A DNA stretch of 64,000 bases. Origin: Sarcocystis neurona. Taxonomy: Eukaryota > Apicomplexa > Conoidasida > Eucoccidiorida > Sarcocystidae. Made by a program: the position numbers and the translations under genes. The stretch is from positions 1,358,045-1,422,044 of the forward strand of contig KL647318.1 of the NCBI GenBank assembly GCA_000727475.1. Direction: 5' to 3'. Below are positions 52,335 through 64,000 of this stretch, piece by piece (positions within the stretch are counted from its first letter, which is position 1; each line of letters starts with the position of its first letter). The notes below the pieces were generated by a model. It saw only the letters and a program-made list of their open reading frames with translations. It ran no database searches and had not been told where the DNA came from.

Positions 52335-52998
52335 TGCGAGAAAGAGAACCCTCTTCCTCGAATGGACAGTTGCAGTCAATCTTAGCCACACCGCCAATCA
52401 ATGTTAATACGCCGAAACCGGAATGACGGTCGAATCTGCCTCCACGTCAGAAACGCGCCCTCAGAGGCTCCACGTACGCTCACTAGCTTCGAAAAGAGCT
52501 GGCACGAAGAGCCAGTAAAAGACGCGATGCCGTCGAGCACAAAATACGAACGAAAGGTATATGCACAACAATGTGCCACATGCATGATTGTAGGCTGACG
52601 CTGCGAATGGTATACTCGTGGTGCGGGTGAGACTACGTTGCAAAGTCTGGTACGCGAAGCAAGCGTTTTACAAAGAATGGCTCCGGAAAGCGGTCATGCG
52701 ATAGTTCCCAGCGCACGTGTTCTGCAGTGGGGCTTCTACAACGGAGCACGGAGGGCGACACTGGCCACCTGCGAAAAAAAAACCGTGCTAACAAAAGAGA
52801 ACAGCTATTTTAATACACGTAGTACAGCAGCCAGCGTCACGGCAACACTTTGGGGCCCAAAAAGCACTAAGCCCTGTGTCATGCAAGACGTTACTGCCCG
52901 CCTAGCCAACACCACACAGCTGCATTATGGGTTCAGGCGTCATGGATTCTCGCTAAGAGGACTCCACGCAGGTATCATAGAATCCTTCATCTTTCAGG

Positions 52999-53761
52999 TC
53001 CGTGCTTGCCGCTCGTACAAGAATGTACTAGCGATGTGGACCACGAAAGCGACGACGCTCGAGGCTGCTGCCCGACGCCCGCTCAGATGGGCCAAGAAGC
53101 AAGTAGCACCCTACCTGAATTTGAAGCGCACGTGTTTGGTCGTGATGCTGCCTCACCTCCACAGGTGACGGACACACACAAACAGTACAAACCCCTGACG
53201 CAACCGCACCTGCAGCAGAAAAGAGACGGTGCACATCGGCAGCGCAGCGGCGAAAGTACAAATTTGACCGGGCACCATCCAAGGTGTACAGGCGGGGAAC
53301 GAGCGCATCCAAATTAGGTGGGGACGCGTGCGATAAAAGATGTAGACAACGCGGCCACACTAGGTTGATAGTTCAACCCCCGACTGTCTGAGGACGTTCG
53401 CACACTAGCTGGCGTGCGCCGATAGACCGCTAATTTTCCTTTCCCTTCTGCCAATGCCCATGTAAACGGTATTCCGAGCAGCGCCTGCGATGGCGCGTAG
53501 TACCGACGCCGATCGAACTTCTGTGGATTGCAGGATAAATATGCGGCAAATCAAATGGTTTGTGCGGGAGGGGAAAAAAAAAGAGAATGTTATCCTTTCT
53601 CTAGTTTGTGCACAGGCGACGCGCGTCCTGCGATTAGATGCTTCATGAACAACCGCAGGACACATGGGGAGGAGGAGGACGCGGCGAAGAGGGAAGAAGG
53701 AAAACCGGAACATTCGCGCCTGTTTTCAAAAGAGCTGCGAAAACATTTACACCGCTGGTAG
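52999..53761 (+). CDS. 3' exons of a small basic protein, divergent from V-ATPase B
   Basis: I do not recognise this protein. Two exons fit well: 53165-53317, reading TVQTPDATAPAAEKRR, then QRRKYKFDRAPSKVYRRG, and 53616-53761, reading DARPAIRCFMNNRR, a Glu-rich patch and SRLFSKELRKHLHRW before a stop. The G left at 53317 plus GC at 53616 makes Gly, so the phases agree across a 298-base intron. An acidic segment at 52999-53164 (TSDVDHESDDARG, then LPEFEAHVFGRD) after a TTTCAG acceptor may be an earlier exon, but its phase does not fit directly. The first exon was not found; an ATG at 52678 is possible. The gene starts head-to-head with the V-ATPase B gene, so they may share an upstream region. 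Confidence 0.42.
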
Positions 53762-54708
53762 GGAAGCAGTCGCCCCATGGCAGCGTGGGGAAACTTGTCC
53801 GAGTTCTTTAGTTTTTCGCTGGGTCATACTATGAGGTCCTTCGGCTATGTCGCTTGCACCGTTCGTTCTGCATACATCGCGTACCGCGGCCAGGCCGCAC
53901 CGCGTTGCCGCTGCTGCACGTCTGCTTGAAAGAAGACGAGGTAAACTGACATTATTAGTAACTGAAGCAACTCAAACTGTATTTCTAGAAATTGAGTGTA
54001 TTTTGGAGGGTTTGTTTTACACACGGTCTCCGAAAGCAGCGCGCCTGCGGCAGGATGCTCGCCACACCGACAGGCTGTCAGAGACGTTCGAAACACGCGT
54101 GACACATGTACCGGCGCAAAGCAATACTGCCCGTCTGAATTCTATGGTACGACAACTGAGAGCGAGTCGTACTCTCGCCTGTCGTTCGGGTTCAGTAAAC
54201 GAAAAAACAAGAGTGGCTGACGGTATGGGGTGCCGCCGGTACATCAACGTGCCCGGCAGGCACCGTACAGCAGCAAAAAAGACGCAGCTACCGGAGCACT
54301 GCACTATGCTTGCCACGTATTAAGTGCGCTCTACAGCTGCTGCGCCTTGTGCAAAGCAATAGAAAACACTGAGCAGTAAAGCGAAGAAAAAGGTCCGCTG
54401 GTGTCGTCGTGCTTTAAAAGTCGGCTTTAAGCGGCGATCCCCGACAAGCAAGCAGTCCCGATTCTCGTCAATCCGTCCGGGTCCCGTAGCGTAGCGCAAG
54501 AGTACGTTGCGTGCTCGTACTCTCCCTCCCTGTATAACACGTTAAAAAACCGGGTGCCTTAACGACGTTTAGAACAGGCGTACTGCTAATAAGAACTTCA
54601 TATCGATGACCACTTCAGCCGCGAGTCGACAGGCGACCCCTGCTTTCATCGGTACGGCAGCGCGAACAGACTTGTCATTCCCGGTACCTGCCAGGGTTAG
54701 CTGTAACG
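53762..54708. other. Spacer, nothing recognised
   Basis: No frame here has a domain or a convincing splice partner. An open + frame of 158 codons from 53847 is not supported by composition. Confidence 0.45.
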
Positions 54709-55017
54709 TTAATCCGCCCGGCAGCAAGCGAATGTGACAAGCGCCACGTCGCCTCGACACGAATTGTCTACGTACATGGCTGGCGACTTCAGCGCGTCGC
54801 ACTGTCGAATCCGCAGCACTGTAGCATCGTGTCGAAACAGATTGCCGCAGGTAAATTCTAGATCCATAACCGATGGGCCCACTTCGTAAGACACCGTGAT
54901 ATCCCGAACACTCATGTTTATCGGCAACATCGCCTCCCGTTGCAACGAAAAGGGCTTACATTTCGGATGACCAGCCAGGGGCACATCTCGTTCGTAGTAT
55001 GTGGGAGCCCAAGCCAG
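54709..55017 (-). CDS. Cys-containing exon-like frame, hypothetical
   Basis: I do not recognise this protein. On the minus strand a CAG acceptor at 55018-55020 opens a frame of about 102 codons. It reads YYERDVPLAGHPKCKPF, MSVRDITVSYEVGPSVMDL, TCGNLF and YVDNSCRGDVALVTFACC before a stop. Six cysteines, alternating polar and hydrophobic residues and no low-complexity runs suggest a disulphide-rich secreted beta domain. No signal-peptide exon was found upstream. It might also be a spurious frame. Confidence 0.28.
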   Translation of the reverse strand: MAWAPTYYERDVPLAGHPKCKPFSLQREAMLPINMSVRDITVSYEVGPSVMDLEFTCGNLFRHDATVLRIRQCDALKSPAMYVDNSCRGDVALVTFACCRAD

Positions 55018-55713
55018 CTGCCAAGGTGACGTTTGCTGCCGGTCATTCAGCCGGAGGGACAGTGGCTAAGCGGCGCAGTGTAACCCCTCGCTCGCGACAC
55101 GTCGGAGGACGCACCGGTTGCAGCTGTCTAACACCGGACGCCCTGAGAAGTGTCGCATCCTGAAAGAGGGCGACATAGGTCTCGACACCGCGACACATAA
55201 CAGCTTCACAACTGTTTTTGTCATCATTTAGAGTTGGCGTGCCGTCTGAAAGTCACACTCGTTCCGTTCTGCTGTGTGTCTTAGAAGCTTGAGCGGCCAG
55301 ACTGATAGAGACTGCTCTGAGGGCGGCACCCTATCGGTAAAATGCTCTGAACGACCTGTAGGAGCCACCCGTGACGAAGAAGCAGAGTCGGTATGAACAA
55401 GGAATATTCAAAACCATTCAGTGACGTGGCGGGTACAGTGCACCAAGTAAGGGCCAGACTGTACTTCCGTGCTCGTTCGAGTCACGAAAAATGCTGTCGT
55501 CCAGTGGGGCGATGGATGAATAGAAAGCATGGACAGTAGCACTTCTTCCAGTGTGCAGCAAAGAAGCACGGTGGGAGCATGGTGTACGTACACTCGACCG
55601 CCGGCGTCACCTGCCGTCCGCATTCATCCGTACCTTGCCGTAAGAAGCGTCCACAGCACAGTTCAAAATTTTGCCGGCGTGGCCTCACCGTTCGTGGTGC
55701 ACCCTTCCCTAAA

Positions 55714-57192
55714 ATGAGACGCCTGTCTTATGTATTCGCGGGTGTTTTGGGACTGGAGGCAGCAGCAGGAGAGCCGTGGCCTTCGGTAGAGAACCGACGA
55801 GTACACTTTCGTCTCTTCAGGCCTTTTTGTGGGTCTCCCGTGTACCGCTTCGCATATACCATTGTTCACCGACAGTGAACAGGGGTGAAGGATCTTCTTG
55901 CAGAGCACCCTACGCCTGACAGCTGGGAGGCTGATCATGACACAGAGGAGGGTGCTGAAGGCGAAAGCGCAGTGGTGACAAATCTGGAGAACTACCCCAA
56001 CCCGCTCATAAATCCGGTCGACTGCAAGCGTAGCGGCATGACCATATCTTATGTATGCGATCCAGGTCTGTGAGCTTCCTTCCTAGGAGCATGTGCCGAT
56101 GGAAGAGATGAATGTTTTTTCGTCTCGTAGCAGACCATGTCCTGAGTCGCGCCGAGGCAGACCGGATCGAAGGTGAGTTACAAGTTGTCATTAATGCATA
56201 TTAAGCGAAAACCGGCCGGCTGCAGACGACCTCGCGGCGCTTCGGAGCAGGTCGCTTCACCTGTGCGGTGATGAGCAGGTTCCATATATGTAAGTATGGC
56301 CCCGTGCATTGTTCCATGGATGCGTGTCTACCGGAATTATTGCAGGTTTGCGGTCGCTATCGTTCGCCGCCTCTACACTGATCTTGACGCGAACACATTT
56401 GCAACCGAGTTACTAGGTTTGCTAGACCCGCATTGTGTACTACAACGACGTACAACTGTCAACGTGTTCACGTTCAACAGACCGCTGGGGCCTTGGGCAC
56501 CCGAACTGTCACGACGGGTTGCTTCTCTTCCATTCGAAGGGTGACAAGCTCTCAGTACTGAAATGGTAAATGCATCAGATCGTTTTTTGTACCAACACGC
56601 AAATCCGCGTGAGAATAATGTTGCTCAGGAAGCGAGGCATGGTCACCAGTACTCTCTTCGCAAAATACCAGCACGCACTAGTGTCTTTCAGGGGTAGAGC
56701 CGCGACTAAACTTCAAAGTAAGACTCCCTGACCAACCTGAATGCCTGTTTTATTACCTCTAAGCTACCACCCACTATACGCAGATTTATGGAGCCCTCCA
56801 GAAGAGTTTCGTAGTCAATGCGGCGCGGTTGCCGACCGGACGCGCATTGCATCGAAATGTGCTTTTAGTCGGGCAGGTAAAACATGTTGTGAATACAGTG
56901 TAACCGCCCTTCCTGGCAACACGTAATTCCAGCATCTCACCGGAGAAATGTACGCGGTTTCGTCAGTGGCATTTCCACGCCAGTAAAAATGCACACGACT
57001 CCCTCAGCTTGCCAGCGCGCCAGACCACGCATCTAGTCGTTGTGCTGTCAATATTTACCATAGTGTTTCTGGCATATTTCTCCTGCGCCGCCACAGTAAT
57101 AGCGGTGAGTCGACGCAACACTCTGAAGTGTAACAAGTGAATGACAAGTCACGTGTCTGCCTTCGCAGGATGAGCTTGCTAAATACGATTAG
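55714..57192 (+). CDS. MOLO1/TPM-like type I membrane protein
   Basis: The exon model is: a first exon from ATG 55714 (a hydrophobic start, MRRLSYVFAGVLGLEAAAG, signal-peptide-like), an exon ending 56065, then 56134-56172, 56226-56289, 56346-56416, 56784-56876, 57016-57104 and 57169-57192. From 56065 on every junction phase agrees. The joined text reads NPVDCKRSG, ISYVCDPDHVLSRAEADRIE, a Cys in HLCGDEQ, FAVAIVRRLYTDLDANTFAT, LLDLW, QCGAVADRTRIAS, then a membrane helix HLVVVLSIFTIVFLAYF and DELAKYD-stop. YPNPxxNPxxCxR, CDPDxxLS and FAVAIV match the MOLO1/TPM family, in which C. elegans MOLO-1 modulates an acetylcholine receptor. The apicomplexan role is unknown. The join from the first exon to the second, and the 56784 exon, are least sure. 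Confidence 0.6.
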
Positions 57193-58920
57193 GTCAGCAG
57201 CAGTTCGACGTTCTCTGCTGGCACCAGGATTTGATTTCACGGGTCTGCGCGTGACATCCGTCGAGTTTCGCAGCCTCGTTGCTCCAGCTTCCGAATGGAA
57301 AATAACGTGATCCTGCCAGTGCATGAATTGCCAGTACTGCTCCCTTTGATGCCATTAGACGGCATAATGTTAAAGTTAGAACGCCCGAACCACAGCGACA
57401 CTTGGCAGAATACATCGAATCACATTTCGTATGCTTCAGAATTAGTTCGTTTACAGGATAAAGAAGTGGTGTGTTGGTTGTTCCACCTTGAAGGACCTCT
57501 GTCGACCCTCTTGTAATCAATGTCGTGCACCTTGCTGTCACTTCTGAGTTTCCAAGGAAGTGCTAACAAGACTTTTTGCTGGTGCGCTTTCGGAGTGCGG
57601 AAATAGGCCTAGACACGCGGAACCCCTTGACGCGAGGCACCGCGCAATAACAATACAGAAAGCCTCTACTAGTTCTCCATTGAGGTGATAGATTCGTGTC
57701 CGCTGGCGCACACAAGTGATACTATCGGCGGCGAACGGTCCAGCGCCAGGGGAGCGTCGGTCTTTGCGCCGAGGTGCTGCAGAGTGTGGGCCTCGACTTG
57801 AGGTACAAGGGGCATTGAAGCTAAAGGTGTCCTCCAGCCTACAGCAGATGCTGAGGTTTCCTGCTTTCCCAATTCACAGAAACTCGTCGTCGTCGGACGA
57901 AACGCTTTAGTGAACAGCCTGAGATGCCAACTAATTAACAAAGGAGAAACCTTGTCTTGAAAGACGTGAATCTCCGCGATGCAAGGAGATTTTTTAAGGA
58001 TAGCTGGGTGCAGCCCGTCTTACTGACGAAGGAGTAGTCTTCTTGCGTGGCACGTACACCAGTAGCCGCATTTTCCGATCATGGTCTCTGCGGAGATCCC
58101 TGCCTCTTAGACTACTTGCTGCAGGTATGGTACATGGCTCGGAGAGCATACGTGACACTACGGGACAGGGAGCGTGGGTGCGCCTGACGATGCAGTGCAC
58201 CTCGCCTGCTGACCACTTGACGCACATCTACGAGTTCGCTGAGGCTATGAGGTTCTGACACCGCACGCCAAACTGGCACGGTTCCCCGCATCTGCCGGTG
58301 ACTAATCGCGCTCTCTGCGTACCACAAGGAGGAGCTTCCAACGTAGTGAGACAGGCACATACCTTGGAGAAGCTTCTTGCTGTGCAGCGGCAGAGTGCCA
58401 ACGCGCACAGCCCTAGAGCAGGCCTAAGATGGATGAACAAAGGATGGCAATACCAGTAAAAACGGCTTACCGGCGTGTTTCCGTCGATTTGCCCCTCTGT
58501 TGGCAGCTCGTGCCTACATGTTCAAATTAGTCCCCAAAACAAAGATAAAAATCGGAACCCCCTACAGTAGTGTGAATAGCACCAGTACTGTCCCCTGCCG
58601 TCAAGCAGAGCGCTTCGGAACCCGGTGTTGTTTGACAGACCTACGCACGTTGACTCAAAATGGCCTTTGGCGGCGAAAGTGTATGTCTGTCACCCCCTGC
58701 CCGTGAAAGGGCATTGCTTATGCCATGGAATGGTCGTGGTCTTGCTTTTCACCCACCGAATCAGACAAAAGGGAATCTTTCATTGTTTTAGCTTTTCAAA
58801 AGCATTGCTCAAGCCCTGCAACCGTACCGGTGTCGCCTTCCAAAAACCCACGCAACCAACACAGAATGATCTAAGTGTGTTATTTAAACTTCCCAATTAT
58901 GTGCAGAATAGTAGTTTGGA
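57193..58920. other. Unresolved region with one exon-like frame
   Basis: A + frame at about 58128-58257, after a CTGCAG acceptor, reads SIRDTTGQGAWVRLTMQ, then SPADHLTHIYEFAEAM and resembles a real exon. It could not be connected and no family is recognised. The rest shows nothing. Confidence 0.3.
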
Positions 58921-58925
58921 AGATG

Positions 58926-59399
58926 TCGGAGCTATGCCGGATGCGGTGCAACTCTGTATCCATCACCTGACGAGTTCATGCAAAGTGTTGAATGTGCCCG
59001 GAACGACTCTGCAACTGCTTCAGAGGGAGTCGCTGAGTCATGTGAACCACCTTCGCACATGAAAGCTTGCCACCAAGCTTCCATTTCTCTCTGCGGAACT
59101 ACAACTATATATGTATATCGAGCAGATAAGACGTGTGTCTTTTCCAGACATATATGCCGTAATTTCATGTGGGCCGTCCGCGACACTCGCGCGGATAGGA
59201 CTCGCTGCCAAGCTGCCTCGTACACACTGAGTGTGTTGCAGGGGAAATTAGAAGCAAGCTTGCCGAACTGCTTGCTGCCATCGACTACTCCCACTGCGGA
59301 GATTATCCGCTCAGCCTGCACTATTCAAAGAAAATCATTCGGTCCTTCTCTGAACATTTGTTCATATTGATTAGTCGTCCAGAGGACTCGAACGGAAAG
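58926..59399 (+). CDS. Two exon-like segments of an unidentified gene
   Basis: A segment from about 58926 to 59160 reads YPSPDEFMQSVECARND, then EPPSHMKACHQASISL and ends at a GTAATT donor. A second at 59242-59399, after TGTTGCAG, reads EIRSKLAELLAAIDYSH, then YPLSLHYSKKIIRSFSEH and LFILISRPEDSNGK, with a GTTAGA donor. Their phases agree (one base plus two). The second segment is strongly amphipathic and free of low complexity, so it is probably a real exon. I cannot name the family. Further exons would be expected downstream on +. Confidence 0.35.
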
Positions 59400-62300
59400 G
59401 TTAGAGAGGCAGTCTCTTGCAAATTTGAACAGATTCCGCGAAGCTGCTACGAAAACGCGAATTCATCATATTATACTGTCCATATGAATATTCCTTGCGC
59501 GCGGACTTTTCAGCTCAAAGGTTCAAGCTACGTCGAACTGTGCTCCACAGCCGTCCAAGATTGCCGAAGCGCTGGTACGGTATTCCTGAAACTAAGAGTT
59601 TCTTGGAAACGTCCACATCACTTATGTAGGGTGAAGAACGGTGCTTCGGACCCCAGTCTACGCAAGCTCAATATAAGGGAGGAGACTGGACGACCACGTT
59701 AAAAATTTCTGGTCGTCCATTTACGTCGGTGGTATTCAGGTGTTGCTCAACCTAACTCAGTAGGAACGGACAGCTTATCGGGAGTCGTGGGCCGCAAGGG
59801 GAACGCCTGGACGCAGCTTTGTTTCTTGGAGGCCTCCTCGATGGCTCGTTACCTCGGTCTTCAGTTCCCGAACACCCACGACGTTACGCAGTGAAAAGCC
59901 GTAGAGTAGAGAGGCCATTTGCCTGATCGAAGTGTCAATGTGGACCTCGCTGCAACTGTGCGCGGTAACCTAACACATAATTAATTGGTATCGACTTTCA
60001 GGCCTTGCATCCTGCCGCAACGAATGCACGCAGATGCCTTAGGGAGCAATTTCCTTTATATGTAGCGGCGAACCTGCTACCACGCAGAAGGGCTGCTACT
60101 TTTCTATTCATTACGTTTTCTAGGGACCAAATCTCCTAAAAATAAGGTGGGAACACAAGTGCAACCCCACGGAAATATGGCCTGTGGAAGCCGTCGCAGT
60201 GGTGCACGCAAACCGGACACGCTAACCAGTGCTTGAATACCTGGATGTACGCCAACCTAGCCAGGGAAAGAAGCAGGTGGCTGCTGTGTAACGGGCCGTG
60301 CAGGATTATTGCACATCGTGGCTTCCATGAATTTAGAGCTGTCTTCCCCTCCTTCCATACAGCCTTTCCACCCTTAACCTGTATTACGTGCATCCAGGTA
60401 GTACGGCCAGTTCCACAAGAAAGCACCGGAGGCCGTCGTGCAGATTCAGGTTCTGTTTTAAACTAGTGGTGTTTGGCTCTTGGGCAAATGTAGATTTTGA
60501 AAAACCTTCTTCCTCATGATATGGAGACCTATTCCGGTAAAATATTAAGTATGATGTCGGCCTCTGAGTGTTCGAAGGAATCACCAAGAGCGGTACTTCC
60601 GTGTGCTCGGGCTCATACCCTGACGACTTCCTCGCTTCTGGAGGTGCTGTGGCGCCTACGCAGCCACCCAACTCTTCAGGTAGACTATTGGTGCAGGTGC
60701 GGTCCACAATACGTTCCTGCCCGTGCGCATCCTCGGATGATTCCCTGCAATATCTGTCCCGCAGCTTTTTAATGAAGACCACACAGTGATTGCAATCCCC
60801 AGCTCATTTCTCCTAGACGATTCACGTGCAAACAGGTTTGCGACTCCCGCAAAACCTGCTCTTCTTTCCCTTTCGAAAGAGGAGCTGCTGCCTGACTGGG
60901 TGCCACCATCGCCGGTGGCACCATTCGGGCAAGAGTCCCGCTGGTCCATACCACACTGCCTCTTATGTTGAAACGGTCCAGGATTTACACGGCAGAAGCT
61001 GTAGCTGTATACTCCGAAAAGAAAAACCTCTGTGGACAGGAGCATCGACACATATCCAGTGATACCACCTTGGCAAAACGACATGATCTCGGAGCTCGCC
61101 TTCAGTCGTACCACATATTACTCGGGAAATTGCCACGGAAATTGCCAGATCAAAGGACGAAACGCACTTCAATCCCGTGCAGCTCCGTTTTCAAGGACGT
61201 GCATTCGGTTTGCCCTGTGTGGCTTGAGGTAACAGTACTTTATCGACACTAAGCGATTGCCAGCAGCACGTACCCGATCCTGAGCACGTTAGCCACAGGT
61301 CGAGCCGGAAAAAAAGCCGTCCATGTAAACAACTCTACAGACGAAGAAAAACGAAATATGCAAACAAAGTGCCGCCGACATGTGGAACAGCCTTTCATCA
61401 TCTGCAGAGTCTGAGAGAAAATCGAGAGCATTCAGTCGGAAAAAGTAGGTCTTCCTGCGGAAAAAAAACGTTACGACATACTCAATAGTCAAGTACGTCG
61501 CAGGCTTTAAAGAACGGCTGCACACGTGGTACTCTAAAAAAGAAGTCGTGCGGACAAAGAGAATGCTTGTGATGCGCGTGGAGTTGGGGCTTTGCGGTTG
61601 TCGCATGCGGCAGTGACGTTCTTCTGTCACTTACCACCTTGCTCTCCGTTGAGTGTTGTACACGTTGGCTTCGAGGTCCTCAGTATTTCTAATGCCTGCA
61701 TAGGAGAAGAAGACGATTTCGAGATCCTGGAAGCTTCATCGGTGTAAGTCCCGGTGAGCGTCGCTGCGACCACACCCTCGTGACATGTGTCTCCATTGTG
61801 AGAAGCACCTGAAATCACAACACGCGAAAGGGGGCAACCGAAGACAGCTCCGTGAATCTCGGCAGGTTCGCCTCCTCTAGGAGGGTGACACACCCTCTTT
61901 TGCGCCTGCTAAAGGATCCACCACATGGGAAACAGTTTCAAAATCAAGTGGTATCGAGATCACCTGCTTCTGTGTGAAGAGTATTCGGGATAGTTCACTC
62001 CGTGGCTGGCAAGCAAGGCGGGGATAGTCGTCACTACAAGGGCTTCATAAGAATAGTTGCGAGAGTTTATTTTGCTGTTCTCACCCGGTTCGGAGGAGGG
62101 CTGCGCATGCGGCGTAAACAAAGACACAGTAAAACCTTCACTGGCGGCGTACTCCCTTCCACCTCCATTGTACTTCTCCCAGCACAGCACAAACGTTAAT
62201 TTTCCACTGTGTACCCCCAGGTGTCAGTGAAGGTCTGTTTTCCAGAGAAAAGTATGTGGGAGAGTCTTCGTTTATTACGGGTCTGCAGAGCGCCACGTCC

Positions 62301-64000
62301 GGATATTCGAGGGCGTGCACCGAAAAGAAGCTCTTGCTTACTCCACGTGGGCTCGTACTGACGCTACAACTGGAAGAGTGGAGTTTTCTTTGACGCCGTA
62401 TTTCTGGAGAAGTAATCTGATTGGCCACCTTCCAACACCTGGATGGAACGCCTACCCGTGTTGCAGACGAGTTCCCAGTGGCGTTTAGGCAAATTTTCCG
62501 CGCTACAGGCGGTTCTCAAGACAAGCTGGCACGTTCAGTCTAGAGTGTGACGGTGGCACGCTATCGCAGGTGCAGCTGGTAACGAACTCAACCTAGCCAC
62601 GCCCCGTAGAAGTTACTGCTAGTGTCTGCGCCTCGTCTTCAGCCATGAATCCGTAGCACGGTGGGAACAACAACGGTTACATGTCGTTCAAGCACAATGG
62701 AAAGCAGCAGCTACAAATCTGCATACAACAGACCACCGGTTCCCGAGAGTCACCTAGCGGCTGTAATGTCGCAAGGAAGGCAGCTACGAATGCGGGACGT
62801 TGTCATCTCTAAGGAGACCGTTATCTGGACTGTGGCTTCGTCAAAGCATAGGTGAGTGCTTTAACAATTCAGCTGCTGCAAACTCGGTGGTCTACTGCAA
62901 AATGGGTGCATTCTATTGCAGTAGCACTTCACTAGCATCAGTTCAGGCGTTTACGGGCTTCCCCTGCTTAGACAGTGACATGTCCGTCACAACCGGTGAT
63001 CGTTCATAAACGGCCAGGGCGTGGGTGATCCACTTATACCTCCTGAATACATGAAGAGCCGGAGTCACACGCGCCAAGGAGCTGGGTAACATGGAGCAGC
63101 TCCCAGATATCAAGGGGCAATGAGGTAGGACGGCATTACTAGCGAATCATCTGTCGTCTGCATACGGGGGCATCCTCCCGCCCTTGAAACACATCCACAG
63201 CGTTCTTCTTCACCCTTCGACAAATTGACTCTGAAGAGGAGCTGCAGCCACAGCTAACGTGGTCTCTAAACAACCACCTAGCTTTGCGCACAACTGGCAG
63301 ACAGGATTGTGCGAGACAATGGCGTAGTCGTGCGCTGCAGGCGAGTCTCCTTTGTTTCGCACATGCGGGCGTCATCCAATTGTTGAGAGACATCAACAGC
63401 ATTCACCTGAATGCTTCCACAGAACAGTCCTGACGACGAGCTGTGTACGCTGCTAATTTTACTCCTGGACATCCAGTTAGTGTTGCAGAGACGGGTCCTA
63501 GGGAAGACCCAATGAGAGTATTCCAGCGTCATGCGCTGTATCGACTCCAGCGCAGAACGTACTGATGAAGGAACCGGAAGACAGCAAGGATATGCGTCGT
63601 TACAGGGCTTAAGGCGAGAAGACTGATCCTCCAGACCTCACAATATTAATTCAGGATATACTCGATTTCGTATTGAGACTGTCGCTGATTCAAGTGAATC
63701 TCGTCCTCTCAAAAATGTGACGAGGAAGGCGTCCCGAGCACGAAGCTCTTGAGCTCTACTTTTCATGCGTAGCAGCTTCCCTTTTCAGGGAAACATAATT
63801 GCAGCTGTACTTGTTTCAGTGTATGGTTCTCCCAGTGATTATTCCCACCGTAATTGGATTTGCCAGCTTTCTTCCACCTGAGTAGATTACGGTATACGAC
63901 TGCCCCATTCCATGTGGAAGTGAAGTGTATCTCGCGAAGTGCTTTCCGCCTCAATAAAACAGCATACTGGCGACGAAAAGAAAAACAGGTAGGCCAGTCA
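59400..64000. other. Unresolved region with coding-like frames on both strands
   Basis: On +, frames at 60568-60789 (ending SLQYLSRSFLMKTTQ), 60770-60971 (IPSSFLLDDSRANRF, then LSLSKEELLPDWVPP) and 60965-61229 (ending at a GTAACA donor) look exon-like. On -, 60656-61114 is also open for 152 codons. Strand and joins cannot be decided by eye. From about 61300 nothing is supported except the duplicated segment at 63146-63426. Confidence 0.3.
63146..63426 (-). repeat. Diverged duplicated coding-like segment
   Basis: On the minus strand two segments about 195 bases apart encode related peptides: SSSSGLFCGSIQVNAVDVSQ, then DDARMC, and SSSSESICRRVKKNAVDVFQ, then EDAPVC. DNA identity is about 65% by eye. 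They could be repeats of a degenerate minisatellite or of a repeat protein whose other exons were not identified. Confidence 0.5.

Overview
The window looks like nuclear DNA from a coccidian apicomplexan parasite, most likely Eimeria or a close relative such as Cyclospora. The evidence is eukaryotic gene structure (GT-AG introns of about 60 to 2,050 bases, phases that join cleanly), proteins swollen by runs of Gln, Ala, Ser and Gly encoded by CAG/GCA/AGC triplets, near-balanced base composition, long gene-poor spacers, and many short degenerate tandem repeats. The genus is an inference. No bacterial operon, phage, transposon, tRNA, rRNA or CRISPR array was found.

Four genes are identified with good support. 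A DEAD-box RNA helicase of the DDX49/Dbp8 type lies on + (13171-18861, three exons, about 844 aa). A Vps33-type Sec1/Munc18 protein lies on + (23684-28964, two exons, about 1,345 aa). A plant-type lipoate/biotin protein ligase-domain protein with a possible mitochondrial presequence lies on - (31098-34443, two exons, about 968 aa) and converges on the Vps33 gene. The B subunit of the vacuolar H+-ATPase lies on - (49236-52334, three exons, about 560 aa).

A second tier is gene models built from splice phase and protein-like reading frames. These are a proline- and acid-rich membrane protein on - (3220-4460), a short basic protein on + (about 35369-35689), a multi-exon gene of unknown family on + (about 46649-48521), a small basic protein on + whose exons run to 53761 and which is divergent from the V-ATPase gene, and a MOLO1/TPM-like single-pass membrane protein on + (about 55714-57192). 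Isolated exon-like pieces near 42.4, 54.7, 58.9-59.4 and 60.6-61.2 kb could not be assembled.

Layout: 1-2.9 kb holds no supported gene; 3.2-4.5 kb a membrane protein with decayed repeats on its 3' side; 4.7-12.9 kb spacer; 13.2-18.9 kb the helicase; 18.9-23.7 kb spacer with three tandem-repeat blocks within 1 kb; 23.7-34.4 kb the convergent Vps33 and ligase pair; 35.4-36.3 kb a small gene and a perfect-period 75-base duplication; 36.3-46.6 kb mostly spacer; 46.6-57.2 kb the most gene-dense part; 57.2-64 kb unresolved. The identified genes are housekeeping functions (ribosome biogenesis, endolysosomal tethering/fusion, lipoylation, organelle acidification). Vps33 and V-ATPase both act in the endolysosomal/vacuolar system, but nothing in the layout suggests co-regulation.
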